A stretch of 64,000 bases of DNA, from positions 62,001-126,000 of the forward strand of contig NZ_ATKM01000003.1 of NCBI RefSeq assembly GCF_000418555.1. Direction: 5' to 3'. The translations under genes were made by a program, and so were the position numbers. The stretch is from Pseudomonas sp. P818 (lineage in GTDB: Bacteria > Pseudomonadota > Gammaproteobacteria > Pseudomonadales > Pseudomonadaceae). Shown here in pieces: positions 8,748-20,679 of this stretch. How positions within the stretch are numbered: position 1 is the stretch's first letter; each line of letters opens with the position of its first letter. The notes beneath the pieces are model-generated. The model made no database searches, was not told the origin of the DNA, and saw only the letters and a program-made list of their open reading frames with translations.

Positions 8748-10046
8748 ATGCGTGTTCTGGTTCTCGGCAGCGGTGTAATTGGTACCGCCAGTGCTTACTA
8801 CCTCGCCCGTCAGGGCTTCGAGGTGGTGGTGGTCGACCGCCAGGACGGCCCCGCCTTGGAAACCAGCTTCGCCAACGCCGGTCAGGTTTCCCCCGGCTAT
8901 GCCTCGCCCTGGGCCGCCCCCGGCGTGCCGCTGAAGGCCATCAAGTGGCTGCTGCAGAAACACGCTCCGCTGGCGATCAAGGCCACCGGTGACGTCGATC
9001 AGTACCTGTGGATGGCGCAGATGCTGCGCAACTGCACCGCCAGCCGCTATGCGATCAACAAGGAGCGCATGGTGCGTCTGTCCGAGTACAGCCGCGACTG
9101 CCTAGACGAGCTGCGTGCGGAGACCGGCATCAGTTATGAAGGCCGTCAGCTCGGCACCACCCAGCTGTTCCGTACCCAGGCCCAAGTCGATGCTGCCGCC
9201 AAGGACATTGCCGTGCTGGAAGCATCGGGCGTGCCGTTCGAGCTGCTTGATCGCGACGGCATCGCTCGTGTCGAGCCGGCCCTGGCTTGCGTCAAGCACA
9301 AGCTGGCCGGTGCCCTGCGCCTGCCCAACGACCAGACCGGCGACTGCCAGATGTTCACCACCAAGCTGGCTGACATGGCCAAGGCGCTCGGTGTCGAGTT
9401 CCGTTTCGGCCAGAACATCCAGCGCCTGGACGCCGTGGGCGACCGCATCAACGGCGTGTGGATCGACGGCAAGCTGGAAACCGCCGATCGCTACGTGCTC
9501 GCCCTCGGCAGCTACAGCCCGCAGCTGCTCAAGCCGCTGGGCGTGCGCGCACCGGTCTACCCGCTCAAGGGCTACTCGCTGACCGTACCGATCACCAACG
9601 CCGACATGGCGCCGACCTCGACCATTCTCGACGAGACTTACAAGGTCGCCATCACCCGTTTCGACGGCCGTATCCGCGTCGGCGGCATGGCCGAGATCGC
9701 TGGTTTCGACCTGTCGCTCAACCCGCGCCGTCGTGAAACCCTGGAGATGATCACTGCCGATCTTTACCCGCAAGGCGGCGATCTGCAGCGCGCCGAGTTC
9801 TGGACCGGCCTGCGCCCGGCCACGCCTGATGGCACGCCGATCGTAGGTGGCACGGCCTTCCGTAACCTGTTCCTCAATACCGGTCACGGCACTCTGGGCT
9901 GGACCATGGCTTGCGGTTCCGGTCGTCTGCTCGCCGACCTGATGGCCAACAAGCGTCCGCAGATCAGCGCCGACGGCCTGGATATCTCGCGTTATTCGCG
10001 CAAGGCTCGCGAAGTGCACAGCGCACCGCAGCCGCTGCGCACCTGA
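8748..10046 (+). CDS. dadA: D-amino acid dehydrogenase small subunit DadA
   Basis: The 432-aa product begins [20 protein letters not shown], whose GSGVIG at residues 7-12 is the FAD-binding Rossmann motif. It has the DadA segments [28 protein letters not shown] and the C-terminal [16 protein letters not shown]. DadA is a membrane-associated FAD and iron-sulfur dehydrogenase that turns D-alanine and other D-amino acids into keto acids and ammonia, passing electrons to the respiratory chain. It leads the dadA-ridA-dadX cluster, divergent from lrp. Confidence 0.95.
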   Translation: MRVLVLGSGVIGTASAYYLARQGFEVVVVDRQDGPALETSFANAGQVSPGYASPWAAPGVPLKAIKWLLQKHAPLAIKATGDVDQYLWMAQMLRNCTASRYAINKERMVRLSEYSRDCLDELRAETGISYEGRQLGTTQLFRTQAQVDAAAKDIAVLEASGVPFELLDRDGIARVEPALACVKHKLAGALRLPNDQTGDCQMFTTKLADMAKALGVEFRFGQNIQRLDAVGDRINGVWIDGKLETADRYVLALGSYSPQLLKPLGVRAPVYPLKGYSLTVPITNADMAPTSTILDETYKVAITRFDGRIRVGGMAEIAGFDLSLNPRRRETLEMITADLYPQGGDLQRAEFWTGLRPATPDGTPIVGGTAFRNLFLNTGHGTLGWTMACGSGRLLADLMANKRPQISADGLDISRYSRKAREVHSAPQPLRT

Positions 10047-10085
10047 TAGGCTGCGCGGCTCGGAAATTCAAAGGAGATTCGCAGC

Positions 10086-10433
10086 ATGTCGATCCAGCGC
10101 CTGCATGTGGCCAAACGCTACAGCGAAGTGGTGATCCACAACGGCACGATTTACCTAGCCGGCCAGTTGGCCGACGACTTCGACGGTGACATCCGCGAGC
10201 AGACCCGCCAGACCCTGGCCAACATCGACAAGATGCTGGCCGAGGGTGGTAGCGACAAGAGCAAGATCCTCTCGCTGACCATCTTCCTCAAGGACATGGC
10301 CGACTACGACGGCCTCAACGCCGAGTACGACGCCTGGGTCGCCGATGGCCATGCACCGGCGCGCGCCTGCGTCGAGGCGAAGATGTACAAACCCGAAGTG
10401 CTGGTGGAAATGTGCGTGGTGGCTGCCGTTTGA
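10086..10433 (+). CDS. RidA family enamine/imine deaminase
   Basis: The 115-aa product follows a clear AAGGAG site. It has the Rid fold: HNGTIYLAGQLADDFDGDIREQT near the N-terminus and the C-terminal ARACVEAKMYKPEVLVEMCVVAA, where the Arg in PARACVEA would contact the substrate carboxylate. RidA proteins hydrolyse reactive 2-aminoacrylate-like imines. It lies between dadA and dadX, where it may clear the imino acids that DadA makes. It is a diverged Rid paralogue rather than archetypal RidA. Confidence 0.88.
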   Translation: MSIQRLHVAKRYSEVVIHNGTIYLAGQLADDFDGDIREQTRQTLANIDKMLAEGGSDKSKILSLTIFLKDMADYDGLNAEYDAWVADGHAPARACVEAKMYKPEVLVEMCVVAAV

Positions 10434-10454
10434 GGCGGCCACTGCTGGAACGGT

Positions 10455-10540
10455 TTTTTGCGGCCCGCCATCCCTGGCGGCCGCCCTTAGGGGCGTCGCG
10501 GGGCGACGTCAGGAATTGTTCCAGACAATTTTTTGTGTTG
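10455..10540 (+). repeat. Dispersed structured element, copy 1
   Basis: The ~87-bp stretch after the ridA-like gene matches, in the other orientation, the stretch at 52282-52370: shared blocks include GCGGCC or GCGCGCC, CCTGGCGGCCGCCCTT versus CTTGGCGGCCACCCTT, GTCGC..GCGACGTCA versus ATCGC..GCAACATCA, and a final hairpin running into ATTTTTTGT. It is non-coding. Confidence 0.65.
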
Positions 10541-10547
10541 GCTTCTC

Positions 10548-10573
10548 GCCCGGCTCCCCGCCGGGCTTTTTTT
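10548..10573 (+). terminator. Rho-independent terminator between ridA-like gene and dadX
   Basis: GCCCGG/CCGGGC stem with a CTCCC-type loop followed by seven T. It may attenuate dadA-ridA readthrough into dadX. Confidence 0.85.
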
Positions 10574-10580
10574 ATAGCCT

Positions 10581-10605
10581 GTAGCCCGGATTGCATCCGG
10601 GTTAC
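10581..10605. repeat. GTAGCCCGGATTGCATCCGGGTTAC palindromic repeat
   Basis: A single copy of a short palindrome repeated at 20622-20679 (inverted pair) and 61626-61647. It lies 33 bases before the dadX start. Confidence 0.8.
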
Positions 10606-10637
10606 GAAATCAGCGAAGCAGTGAGAAATAACGAACC

Positions 10638-11711
10638 ATGCGCCCTGCCCGTGCCCTGATCGATCTCGACGCCTTGCGTCACAACTATCAACTGGCCCGC
10701 GAACTGAGCGGCGCTCGCGCCCTGGCCGTGGTCAAGGCCGATGCCTATGGGCACGGCGCGGTGCGATGTGCACAGGCGCTGGAGAGCGAGGCCGACGGCT
10801 TTGCCGTGGCCTGCATCGAAGAGGCGTTGGCGCTGCGCGAGGCCGGCATCAGGGCGCCGATCCTGCTGCTCGAAGGCTTTTTCGAGGCCGACGAACTGGC
10901 ACTGATCGATCAGCATGAGCTGTGGTGCGTGATTCACGCGCAGTGGCAGATCGAGGCCGTCGAGCAGGCTCAGCTCAGCAAGCCGCTGACCCTGTGGCTC
11001 AAGCTCGACAGCGGTATGCACCGCGTCGGACTGCATCCGGCCGAGTACCAGAATGCCTACCGGCGCCTGCTGGCCAGCGGCAAGGTCAGCAAGATCGTGC
11101 TGATGAGCCACTTCGCCCGTGCCGACGAGCCCGAGTGCGGGCGTACCGCGGAGCAGTTGGCGGTGTTCCAGCGGGCTCGCGAAGGCCTGAGCGCCGAGGT
11201 CAGCCTGCGCAATTCGCCGGCCGTGCTGGGCTGGCCCCAGGTGCCCAGCGACTGGGTGCGCCCCGGCATCATGCTGTACGGCGCCACGCCGTTCGAGCAG
11301 GCCCAGGAGCAGGCCGCGCGTTTGCGTCCGGTGATGACCCTGGAGTCGAAGGTCATCAGCGTGCGCGAACTGCCAGCCGGCGAGCCTGTGGGTTACGGTG
11401 CACGCTTCGTCAGTGAGCGACCGACTCGTGTCGGCGTTGTCGCCATGGGCTATGCCGACGGCTATCCGCGTCATGCTCCGACCGGCACGCCGGTGATGGT
11501 GGACGGCCAGCCGGCTCGCCTGATCGGCCGTGTGTCGATGGACATGCTCACCGTTGACCTAACCGATCTGCCACAGGCCGGCCTGGGCAGCCGTGTCGAG
11601 CTGTGGGGCAAGCAGGTACTGGCCAGCGACGTGGCCATGGCCGCAGGCAGCATCCCCTATCAGATTTTCTGCAACCTGCGGCGGGTGCCGCTGCTCTATC
11701 TCGGGGGCTGA
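10638..11711 (+). CDS. dadX: Catabolic alanine racemase DadX
   Basis: The 357-aa product is an alanine racemase of standard length. The PLP lysine is K33 in [11 protein letters not shown]; the barrel residues [10 protein letters not shown] and the C-terminal catalytic tyrosine in GYGARFVSE are present. DadX converts L-alanine to D-alanine for DadA, so this is the catabolic enzyme rather than the biosynthetic Alr. It is separated from the ridA-like gene by a terminator and two repeats, so it may be partly uncoupled from dadA. Confidence 0.94.
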   Translation: MRPARALIDLDALRHNYQLARELSGARALAVVKADAYGHGAVRCAQALESEADGFAVACIEEALALREAGIRAPILLLEGFFEADELALIDQHELWCVIHAQWQIEAVEQAQLSKPLTLWLKLDSGMHRVGLHPAEYQNAYRRLLASGKVSKIVLMSHFARADEPECGRTAEQLAVFQRAREGLSAEVSLRNSPAVLGWPQVPSDWVRPGIMLYGATPFEQAQEQAARLRPVMTLESKVISVRELPAGEPVGYGARFVSERPTRVGVVAMGYADGYPRHAPTGTPVMVDGQPARLIGRVSMDMLTVDLTDLPQAGLGSRVELWGKQVLASDVAMAAGSIPYQIFCNLRRVPLLYLGG

Positions 11712-11770
11712 TCCGACCGCCTGTAGAAGAGCATGAACGCAAGTGTTGTAAATTCCGAACGCTATGCCAT

Positions 11771-11791
11771 GATACGAACACTTTCCGTATC
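11771..11791. promoter_or_regulatory. Inverted repeat upstream of pauR, candidate operator
   Basis: GATACG and CGTATC are separated by nine bases, 24 bp before the pauR start and overlapping where its promoter should be. Self-regulation by PauR is inferred. Confidence 0.4.
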
Positions 11792-11814
11792 ACTCCCAGA
11801 GGGGGACCCCAGCA

Positions 11815-12363
11815 TTGGACGTCGGCGTTCGACTGCAATCGATTCGTAAGCTCAAAGGTCTTTCCCAGCGTGAGCTCGCCAAGCGCGCGGGCGTCACCAA
11901 CAGCACCATTTCCATGATCGAGAAAAACAGCGTAAGCCCCTCGATCAGCTCGCTGAAAAAGGTGCTGAGCGGTATTCCCATGTCGCTGGTGGAATTCTTC
12001 TCCCTCGACATGGAGCAGGAGAACCAGATTCAGGTGGTCTACCGGGCCTCCGAGCTGACCGATATCTGCAGTGGCGCGATCACCATGAAGCTGATCGGCA
12101 AGGCCCATCCGAGCCGCGCCATTTCCTTCCTCGACGAAACCTACCCGGCCGGCACCGACACCGGTGACGAGATGTACGCCCATGAGGGCGAGGAAGCCGG
12201 CATGCTGGTCGAAGGCAAGCTGGAGCTGACCGTAGGCAACGAGGTGTTCATCCTCGAGCCTGGCGACAGCTACTACTTCGAGAGCAGCAAGCCGCACCGT
12301 TTCCGCAACCCGTTCGATGTACCGGCGCGACTGATCAGCGCCACCACGCCAGCGAACTTCTGA
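11815..12363 (+). CDS. pauR: XRE-cupin transcriptional regulator PauR
   Basis: The 182-aa product begins at a TTG (reading MDVGVRLQSIRKL). Residues about 5-60 are an XRE/Cro helix-turn-helix (LSQRELAKRAGVTNSTISMIEK), and residues about 110-178 are a small-molecule-binding cupin_2 (EGEEAGMLVEGKLELTV ... LEPGDSYYFESSKPHRF). At this locus in P. aeruginosa, PauR represses the gamma-glutamylation pathway genes (pauA, pauB, pauC/kauB) and responds to polyamines. The two polyamine genes at 1-7 kb fit that regulon. Confidence 0.9.
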   Translation: MDVGVRLQSIRKLKGLSQRELAKRAGVTNSTISMIEKNSVSPSISSLKKVLSGIPMSLVEFFSLDMEQENQIQVVYRASELTDICSGAITMKLIGKAHPSRAISFLDETYPAGTDTGDEMYAHEGEEAGMLVEGKLELTVGNEVFILEPGDSYYFESSKPHRFRNPFDVPARLISATTPANF

Positions 12364-12476
12364 TCAATAACCCTGCGACAATATGGGTTGTTTCGGCCAG
12401 GCCCGCTTGCCGTTATACTGTCGCCCGCTCGCGAATCCGTGGCCGCGGGCGTGACTAGCCACGAAGAGGGTGTACC

Positions 12477-12899
12477 GTGAATCTGATGAAGAAAATGCTG
12501 GCAGTACCGGCTGCCGTATTGGCCCTGTGGGCAGTGACTGCTCAGGCCACGACCGATGAAGCCATCGCCGAGCGCCTCAAGCCTGTAGGCGAGGTGTGCA
12601 TCATGGGCGAAGAGTGCAAGGGCGTGGAAAACGTCGCTGCATCCGCTGGTGGCGGTGCGCGTACCGCTGACGACATCATCGCCAAGCATTGCAACGCCTG
12701 CCATGGCGCTGGCGTACTGGGCGCTCCGAAGATCGGTGACACTGCTGCCTGGAAAGAGCGCGCCGATCACCAGGGCGGCCTCGACGGCATCCTCGCCGCA
12801 GCCATCTCCGGTATCAACGCCATGCCGCCGAAAGGCACCTGCGCTGATTGCACCGACGAAGAGCTGCGTGAAGCCATCCAGAAGATGTCCGGTCTGTAA
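12477..12899 (+). CDS. cycB: Cytochrome c5 family periplasmic protein CycB
   Basis: The 140-aa product starts at a GTG after GAAGAGGG. A signal peptide ends near AQA (residue 24), so the protein is exported. Heme c binds at C72-x-x-C75-H76 (CNACH) with a distal methionine in INAMPPKGT. Extra cysteines in the TCADC segment match the disulfide of cytochrome c5. It probably carries electrons in the periplasm; its oxidase partner is not nearby. A strong terminator follows. Confidence 0.9.
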   Translation: MNLMKKMLAVPAAVLALWAVTAQATTDEAIAERLKPVGEVCIMGEECKGVENVAASAGGGARTADDIIAKHCNACHGAGVLGAPKIGDTAAWKERADHQGGLDGILAAAISGINAMPPKGTCADCTDEELREAIQKMSGL

Positions 12900-12916
12900 G
12901 ACCCGCCGCTTCCCTG

Positions 12917-12943
12917 AAAAAACCGCCCTCCGGGCGGTTTTTT
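12917..12943 (+). terminator. Rho-independent terminator after cycB
   Basis: AAAAAACCGCCC / GGGCGGTTTTTT perfect stem with T run, 18 bases after the cycB stop; also usable on the other strand. Confidence 0.95.
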
Positions 12944-13025
12944 CGTTTCTGGCGATGGCATGCAACCATGCTGGTATCCAGGCAGTCCAAGCAGCATTCG
13001 TCATGGATGTCGCGAGGAGCACCAG

Positions 13026-15161
<2,136 letters not shown>

Positions 15162-15169
15162 CACAGCGC

Positions 15170-15847
<678 letters not shown>

Positions 15848-15924
15848 TCAGACAGGATACTGGCGCCTTCCAGGGGTGGACCGGATGCAATCCGCGGCAT
15901 GGTCATGACCTTGGCATCGCACGC

Positions 15925-16407
15925 TCAGGCGCTTTTGGTCAGCCGCCGCAGAATGTCCCTGGGGATGCCGCGGGTATCGAGCGGCAGCTTGTCCGGCGCC
16001 GGCTCGATGCCCAGTTCGTAGAGCCAGTTGAGGGCATATTCGCGCAGTTGCTTGAGCTCGTAGGCCTGCCACTGCTGGCGAATCGGCGCAAAGGCTTCGA
16101 TCTCGTAATCGAACGCGCGCAGCGGTTTGCGACTGGTCAGCGCGGCACTGAGCAGTGGGTGGGCGTGCAGATCATCGAGGGTGAACAGAAAGGACTCGCG
16201 CATGGCAATGCGCTGCGGTATGTCGAGGTTCGGCACCTGGCTGTAGCGGTCGGGATCGAGTTCGATCTGCTGGCGCTGTTCGCTGTACTGATCCTCCGGC
16301 GACAGAGTCAGGACGCTGCCGCTTTCCAGGTCCAGCCAGTGTTCCTGCTGTTCGCGGCCGTTGATCAGCTGTATCAGGGCATCGAGGTCGAGGGTGAAGG
16401 TGCGCAT
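15925..16407 (-). CDS. UPF0158 family protein
   Basis: The product is 160 aa from the ATG at 16407 (MRTFTLDLDALIQLING). The N-terminus describes a small acidic domain with LDLESGSVL and DPDRYSQVPNLDIPQRIAMRESF, which I recognise as UPF0158 (uncharacterised, widespread in proteobacteria). There is no signal peptide or membrane segment. It occupies the position where P. aeruginosa has poxB (from memory), so this interval is locally variable. Function is unknown. Confidence 0.65.
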   Translation of the reverse strand: MRTFTLDLDALIQLINGREQQEHWLDLESGSVLTLSPEDQYSEQRQQIELDPDRYSQVPNLDIPQRIAMRESFLFTLDDLHAHPLLSAALTSRKPLRAFDYEIEAFAPIRQQWQAYELKQLREYALNWLYELGIEPAPDKLPLDTRGIPRDILRRLTKSA

Positions 16408-16483
16408 GGTTTCAGCCCCTGTTTCTGAGCGATGTTTTCTTTCTGACTGGAAAATCTGGCGAGGGTGCCGGTGGCATCGAAGT

Positions 16484-16652
16484 GGTGGGCTGAAGCCCAC
16501 CCTACCCCAGACGCGGGGTGGACTGCGCGGCGATCCGCGTCAGCCCACCGACTAACGACTATACCCCCGCACGTAGGGTGGGCTTCAGCCCACCAACCAC
16601 CCGCCCATACATCAGCCGGAGTGTAACGGGCGGCGATTCGCTTCAGCCCACC
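16484..16652. repeat. GTAGGGTGGGCTTCAGCCCACC repeat cluster
   Basis: Three or four palindromic copies of GTAGGGTGGGCTTCAGCCCACC alternate with degenerate GCGGCGATTCGCTTCAGCCCACC segments in the 264-bp gap between the UPF0158 and rep genes. Similar units occur at 62294-62421. Nothing else is seen in the gap. Confidence 0.85.
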
Positions 16653-16671
16653 AGACAGCCAGTCCCGCACT

Positions 16672-18681
16672 TCAGCGCTTGAGCATGGCGCGCATATTGG
16701 CCAGGGCGTCGTTGCCGCGCGCAGTCTTGACCTCCACGGGCGCCTCCTCCAGGCCTTCCCAGACCAGGTCTTCCTGTGGCAACTCGTCGAGGAAGCGACT
16801 CGGCGAGCAGTCGATGATCTCACCGTACTGCTTGCGCTTGGCGGCGAAGGTCAGCGCCAGGTTGCGCTTGGCGCGGGTGATGCCCACGTAGGCCAGGCGC
16901 CGCTCTTCCTCGATGGTGTCGGCCTCGATGCTGGAGCGGTGCGGGAGAATCTCCTCCTCGAAGCCGATGATGTACACCGAGGGAAATTCCAGACCCTTGG
17001 AGGCGTGCATGGTCATCATCTGCACGCCCTCGGCGCCTTCTTCCTCTTCCTGCTGACGTTCGAGCATGTCGCGCAGCACCAGCTTGCCGATGGCGTCCTC
17101 GATGGTCATGTCGCCGTCTTCGTCGCGCTCCAGGGTGTTCTTCAGCGCATCGACGAGGAACCAGACGTTGCCCATGCGTGCCTCGGCCACCTTGTCGCTG
17201 GAGGCGTTCTGCCGCAGCCAGTTCTCGTAGTCGATGTCCATGACCATGCTGCGAATGGCGGCGATCGGATCGTTCTGCGCGCACTCCTGGCGCACCCGAT
17301 CCATCCATTTGGTAAAGCGCTGCAGGCGTTCGGTGAAACGCGCGTCGAGGTGTTCGCCGAGGCCGATCTCGCCGGCGGCGGCGTACATGCTGATCTTGCG
17401 CTCGCTGGCGTAGTTGCCGAGCTTTTCCAGGGTGGTCGAGCCGATCTCGCGGCGTGGCACGTTGATCACCCGCAGGAAGGCGTTGTCGTCATCCGGGTTG
17501 ACCAGCAGGCGGAAGTAGCTCATCAGGTCCTTCACCTCCTGGCGGGCGAAGAAGCTGGTGCCGCCAGACAGGCGATAGGGAATCTGGTGGTGCTGCAATT
17601 TCAGCTCCATCAGCTTGGCCTGGTAGTTACCGCGGTAGAGGATGGCGAAGTCACTGTACGGGCGCTGGGTGCGCAGGTGCTCGGTGAGGATCTCCAGCGC
17701 CACCCGCTCGCACTCGGCCTCCTCGTTGCGTGTACGAATCACGCGGATCTCGTCGCCATGGCCCATCTCCGACCACAGCTGCTTCTCGAACACGTGCGGG
17801 TTGTTGGCGATCAGCACGTTGGCGCACTTGAGGATGCGGCTGGTGGAGCGGTAGTTCTGCTCCAGCATTACCACTTTCAGCGACGGATAGTCCTCTTTCA
17901 GCAGCATCAGGTTTTCCGGGCGCGCGCCGCGCCAGGCGTAGATCGACTGGTCATCGTCGCCGACCACGGTGAACTGGTTGCGCATGCCCACCAGCATCTT
18001 CACCAGCAGGTACTGGCTGGCGTTGGTGTCCTGGTATTCGTCCACCAGCAGGTAGCGGATGCGGTTCTGCCACTTTTCCAGAATGTCGGCGTGCTCCTGG
18101 AAGAGTTTTACCGGCAGCAGGATCAGGTCGTTGAAGTCCACCGCGTTGTACGCCTTGAGCGTGCGCTGGTAGTGCAGGTAGACGATGGCGGCGGTCTGCT
18201 CCTTCGGCCCGCGGGCATTGGCCAACGCCTCGTCGGGCAGGATCAGGTCGTTCTTCCAGCTGTCGATGTAGTTCTTGATCTCGTCGGCACCGTCATCGCC
18301 GGAATACTCCTTCTGCATGATGTCGGTGAGCAGCGCCTTGATGTCGCCGTCATCGAAGATGGAGAAGCCAGGCTTGTAGCCCAGGCGCGCGTATTCCTTG
18401 CGGATGATGTTCATGCCCAGGTTGTGGAAGGTGGACACGGTCAGGCCGCGCGCTTCGCTGCCCTTGAGCAGGGTGCCGACGCGTTCCTTCATCTCGCGCG
18501 CGGCCTTGTTGGTAAAGGTCATGGCGACGATGTGCTGGGCGCGGATGCCGCAGTTCTGCACCAGGTGGGCGATCTTGCGGGTGATCACGCTGGTCTTGCC
18601 GGAGCCTGCGCCGGCGAGCACCAGGAGTGGGCCGCCGACATAGTTCACGGCCTCTTGTTGCCGGGGGTTCAGTCGGGACAT
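16672..18681 (-). CDS. rep: ATP-dependent DNA helicase Rep
   Basis: The start chosen is the ATG at 18681 (MSRLNPRQQEAV), giving 669 aa, the Rep length. Motif I (Walker A) is AGAGSGKT at 23-30, motif II lies in YLLVDEYQDTN, motif III/IV includes VVGDDDQSIYAWRGA, and the C-terminal motif VI is VGITRAKRNL. This superfamily 1A 3'-to-5' helicase helps the replisome past nucleoproteins. It stands alone, with the GTAGGGTGGGC repeat downstream. Confidence 0.96.
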   Translation of the reverse strand: MSRLNPRQQEAVNYVGGPLLVLAGAGSGKTSVITRKIAHLVQNCGIRAQHIVAMTFTNKAAREMKERVGTLLKGSEARGLTVSTFHNLGMNIIRKEYARLGYKPGFSIFDDGDIKALLTDIMQKEYSGDDGADEIKNYIDSWKNDLILPDEALANARGPKEQTAAIVYLHYQRTLKAYNAVDFNDLILLPVKLFQEHADILEKWQNRIRYLLVDEYQDTNASQYLLVKMLVGMRNQFTVVGDDDQSIYAWRGARPENLMLLKEDYPSLKVVMLEQNYRSTSRILKCANVLIANNPHVFEKQLWSEMGHGDEIRVIRTRNEEAECERVALEILTEHLRTQRPYSDFAILYRGNYQAKLMELKLQHHQIPYRLSGGTSFFARQEVKDLMSYFRLLVNPDDDNAFLRVINVPRREIGSTTLEKLGNYASERKISMYAAAGEIGLGEHLDARFTERLQRFTKWMDRVRQECAQNDPIAAIRSMVMDIDYENWLRQNASSDKVAEARMGNVWFLVDALKNTLERDEDGDMTIEDAIGKLVLRDMLERQQEEEEGAEGVQMMTMHASKGLEFPSVYIIGFEEEILPHRSSIEADTIEEERRLAYVGITRAKRNLALTFAAKRKQYGEIIDCSPSRFLDELPQEDLVWEGLEEAPVEVKTARGNDALANMRAMLKR

Positions 18682-18949
18682 GGGATCGATCACAGAAAAA
18701 GGGCCGCGCATTTTAACAGGCCTGGCGGCTTCTGCCGCGACCGTCCGGAACTGTGGCCTGGCGCACGGAATTGAAGCGCGGCGCACTGGGTTACGCAAAT
18801 GGATGCAGTACTCTGGTTCCACTTGCCGGTTTTTTGGCTATACCTCAGGATGTGCGTTCACTTTCACCCGGATGTGATTGATTAGACGTCGGTTAAGACG
18901 CGCTCAGGCGACTCGATTCGCCATCATTCTTGTCATTGGGGGAGGTTGC

Positions 18950-20617
18950 TTGTCCACGCTCGTCGAACCCATGCGCCTGGTTCTGCTGGCGGACGCGCCA
19001 GGCTGGGCTGAATCGTTGCGCGAACACCTGGGCGCCCTTGGCAGCCCCTTTCCGCTGATCACCGCACCTTCCTGGGAAGCGGCCAGCAATCTGTTCGATG
19101 ATCATGCCAGCGGCCTGCTGCTGACCACGCCACAGCGAATGCCCGAGGCCGGCCGATGCCCGCTGCCGATGGTGCTGCTGCTCGAAGACGAGCCCGTCGA
19201 GGAGCCGAGCGGCGTCAGCGACTGGCTGGTGCGCGGCAGTCTCAATCTCGATGTATTGCGCCGCTGCCTGCGCTACGCGCGGGAGCAGGGCAATCTCAAA
19301 CATACCCTGCAGCGTCTCGCCGAGCAGGACCCGCTGACCGGTATCGCCAACCGCCAGGGTTTCCAGACCCTGCTTGCCGCGCGCCTGGCCGAATGCGGCG
19401 GCCGCGGCCTGGTGCTCGGTCATCTCGACCTGGATAACTTCCGCCATGCCAACGACGCCCTGGGTTACCAGGGCGGTGATCGCCTGATCCTGCAGGTGGT
19501 GGCGCGCCTCAAGGGACTGTTGCAGCCCTGCGACCAGCTGGCCCGCCTGGGCAGCGACGAGTTCGCGCTGTTACTGGACGTGCGCCGCGACCCGCAGCGC
19601 GTGGAGCGCCTGGCCGAGCGCGTTACCGAAGTGCTGGGCGAGCCCTACTGGGTCGACGGCGAAAGTCTGCTGATCGGCTGCAGCCTGGGGCTGGCCCATG
19701 CCCGCGCCGGGGAGGGCGCCGACCCGCTGCTATGGCACGCGCATATCGCCATGCAGCACGCCAAGAGCCAGCAGGGTTGCGTGTTTCACGTCTATGACGA
19801 GCGGCTCAACCGCAGCGCGCGCAGCCAGGCCGATCTGGAGAGCGAGCTGCGCCGCGCGTTGCGTCGGGACGAGCTGGAACTGCATTACCAGCCGCGGCTG
19901 TGCCTGAAGAGCGGGCGCATCGTCGGCCTGGAGGCCCTGGTGCGTTGGCAGCACAGTGAGCGCGGGCTGCTCTCGCCCAGCGAGTTCGTGCCGCTGGCCG
20001 AGGAAACCGGACTGATCGTACCGCTCGGTTACTGGGTCATCTCCCGGGCCCTGCGTGACATGCAGTGGTTGCGCGGACGTGGTCTGCCGGCGCTGCACAT
20101 GGCAATCAACCTGTCGTTCCGTCAGTTCCAGGACAGCCAGTTGCTGGCGACGCTCGGCCGCCTGATCGAAGAGCGCGGTGTCGATGCGCAGTGGCTGGAG
20201 TTCGAACTGACCGAAACCGCAGTGATGCGCCGCAGCGAGCAGGTGCAACAGACCATGCTGGCGCTCGGACGGCTTGGCGTGCGCTTTTCGCTGGATGACT
20301 TCGGGACCGGTTTCTCCTCCTTCGTCCATCTCAACAGCCTGCCGATCACCCTCTTGAAGATCGACAGGAGTTTCGTCGGCGGCATGGGCGAGCGCGCCGA
20401 GAACCGTCAACTGGTGCGGGCGATGATCAACCTGGCGCACAACCTCAATCTCGAAGTGGTAGCCGAAGGGGTGGAAAACATCGAGCAACTGGACATGCTG
20501 CGCCAGTTCGGCTGCGATCAGGTGCAGGGCTACCTGATCAGCAAGGCCGTACCGCTGGCGGAGCTGGCGCGTTTTCTGGTGTTCGGCATGCGCCAGCCGC
20601 TCCTCGGCGGATCGTAA
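18950..20617 (+). CDS. proE: GGDEF-EAL c-di-GMP phosphodiesterase, ProE-like
   Basis: A TTG at 18950, preceded by GGGGGAGG, gives 555 aa; the frame is open further upstream but has no better start. Residues about 1-120 resemble a weak receiver-like domain. The diguanylate cyclase domain carries GSDEF (201-205) instead of GGDEF. The EAL domain starts with EALVR at 328 and keeps the DDFGTGFSS catalytic loop and KIDRSFV, so phosphodiesterase activity is expected. The P. aeruginosa gene at this location, PA5295 (ProE), is an active phosphodiesterase affecting exopolysaccharide; identity by synteny is inferred. It follows rep divergently. Confidence 0.82.
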   Translation: MSTLVEPMRLVLLADAPGWAESLREHLGALGSPFPLITAPSWEAASNLFDDHASGLLLTTPQRMPEAGRCPLPMVLLLEDEPVEEPSGVSDWLVRGSLNLDVLRRCLRYAREQGNLKHTLQRLAEQDPLTGIANRQGFQTLLAARLAECGGRGLVLGHLDLDNFRHANDALGYQGGDRLILQVVARLKGLLQPCDQLARLGSDEFALLLDVRRDPQRVERLAERVTEVLGEPYWVDGESLLIGCSLGLAHARAGEGADPLLWHAHIAMQHAKSQQGCVFHVYDERLNRSARSQADLESELRRALRRDELELHYQPRLCLKSGRIVGLEALVRWQHSERGLLSPSEFVPLAEETGLIVPLGYWVISRALRDMQWLRGRGLPALHMAINLSFRQFQDSQLLATLGRLIEERGVDAQWLEFELTETAVMRRSEQVQQTMLALGRLGVRFSLDDFGTGFSSFVHLNSLPITLLKIDRSFVGGMGERAENRQLVRAMINLAHNLNLEVVAEGVENIEQLDMLRQFGCDQVQGYLISKAVPLAELARFLVFGMRQPLLGGS

Positions 20618-20621
20618 CCCC

Positions 20622-20679
20622 TAGCCCGGATGCAATCCGGGGACATGTGTCGGGCTTCTCCGGATTGCATCCGGGCTAC
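20622..20679. repeat. Inverted TAGCCCGGATGCAATCCGGG pair overlapping the MATE gene end
   Basis: TAGCCCGGATGCAATCCGGGG and its partner CCGGATTGCATCCGGGCTA face each other around a 17-bp spacer. The right-hand unit's CTA at 20676-20678 is the complement of the TAG stop of the MATE gene. Confidence 0.85.

Noticed and set aside
16939..18774. 611-codon plus-strand frame opposite rep
   Set aside because: Antisense shadow of a real helicase with all motifs on the minus strand; no start context.
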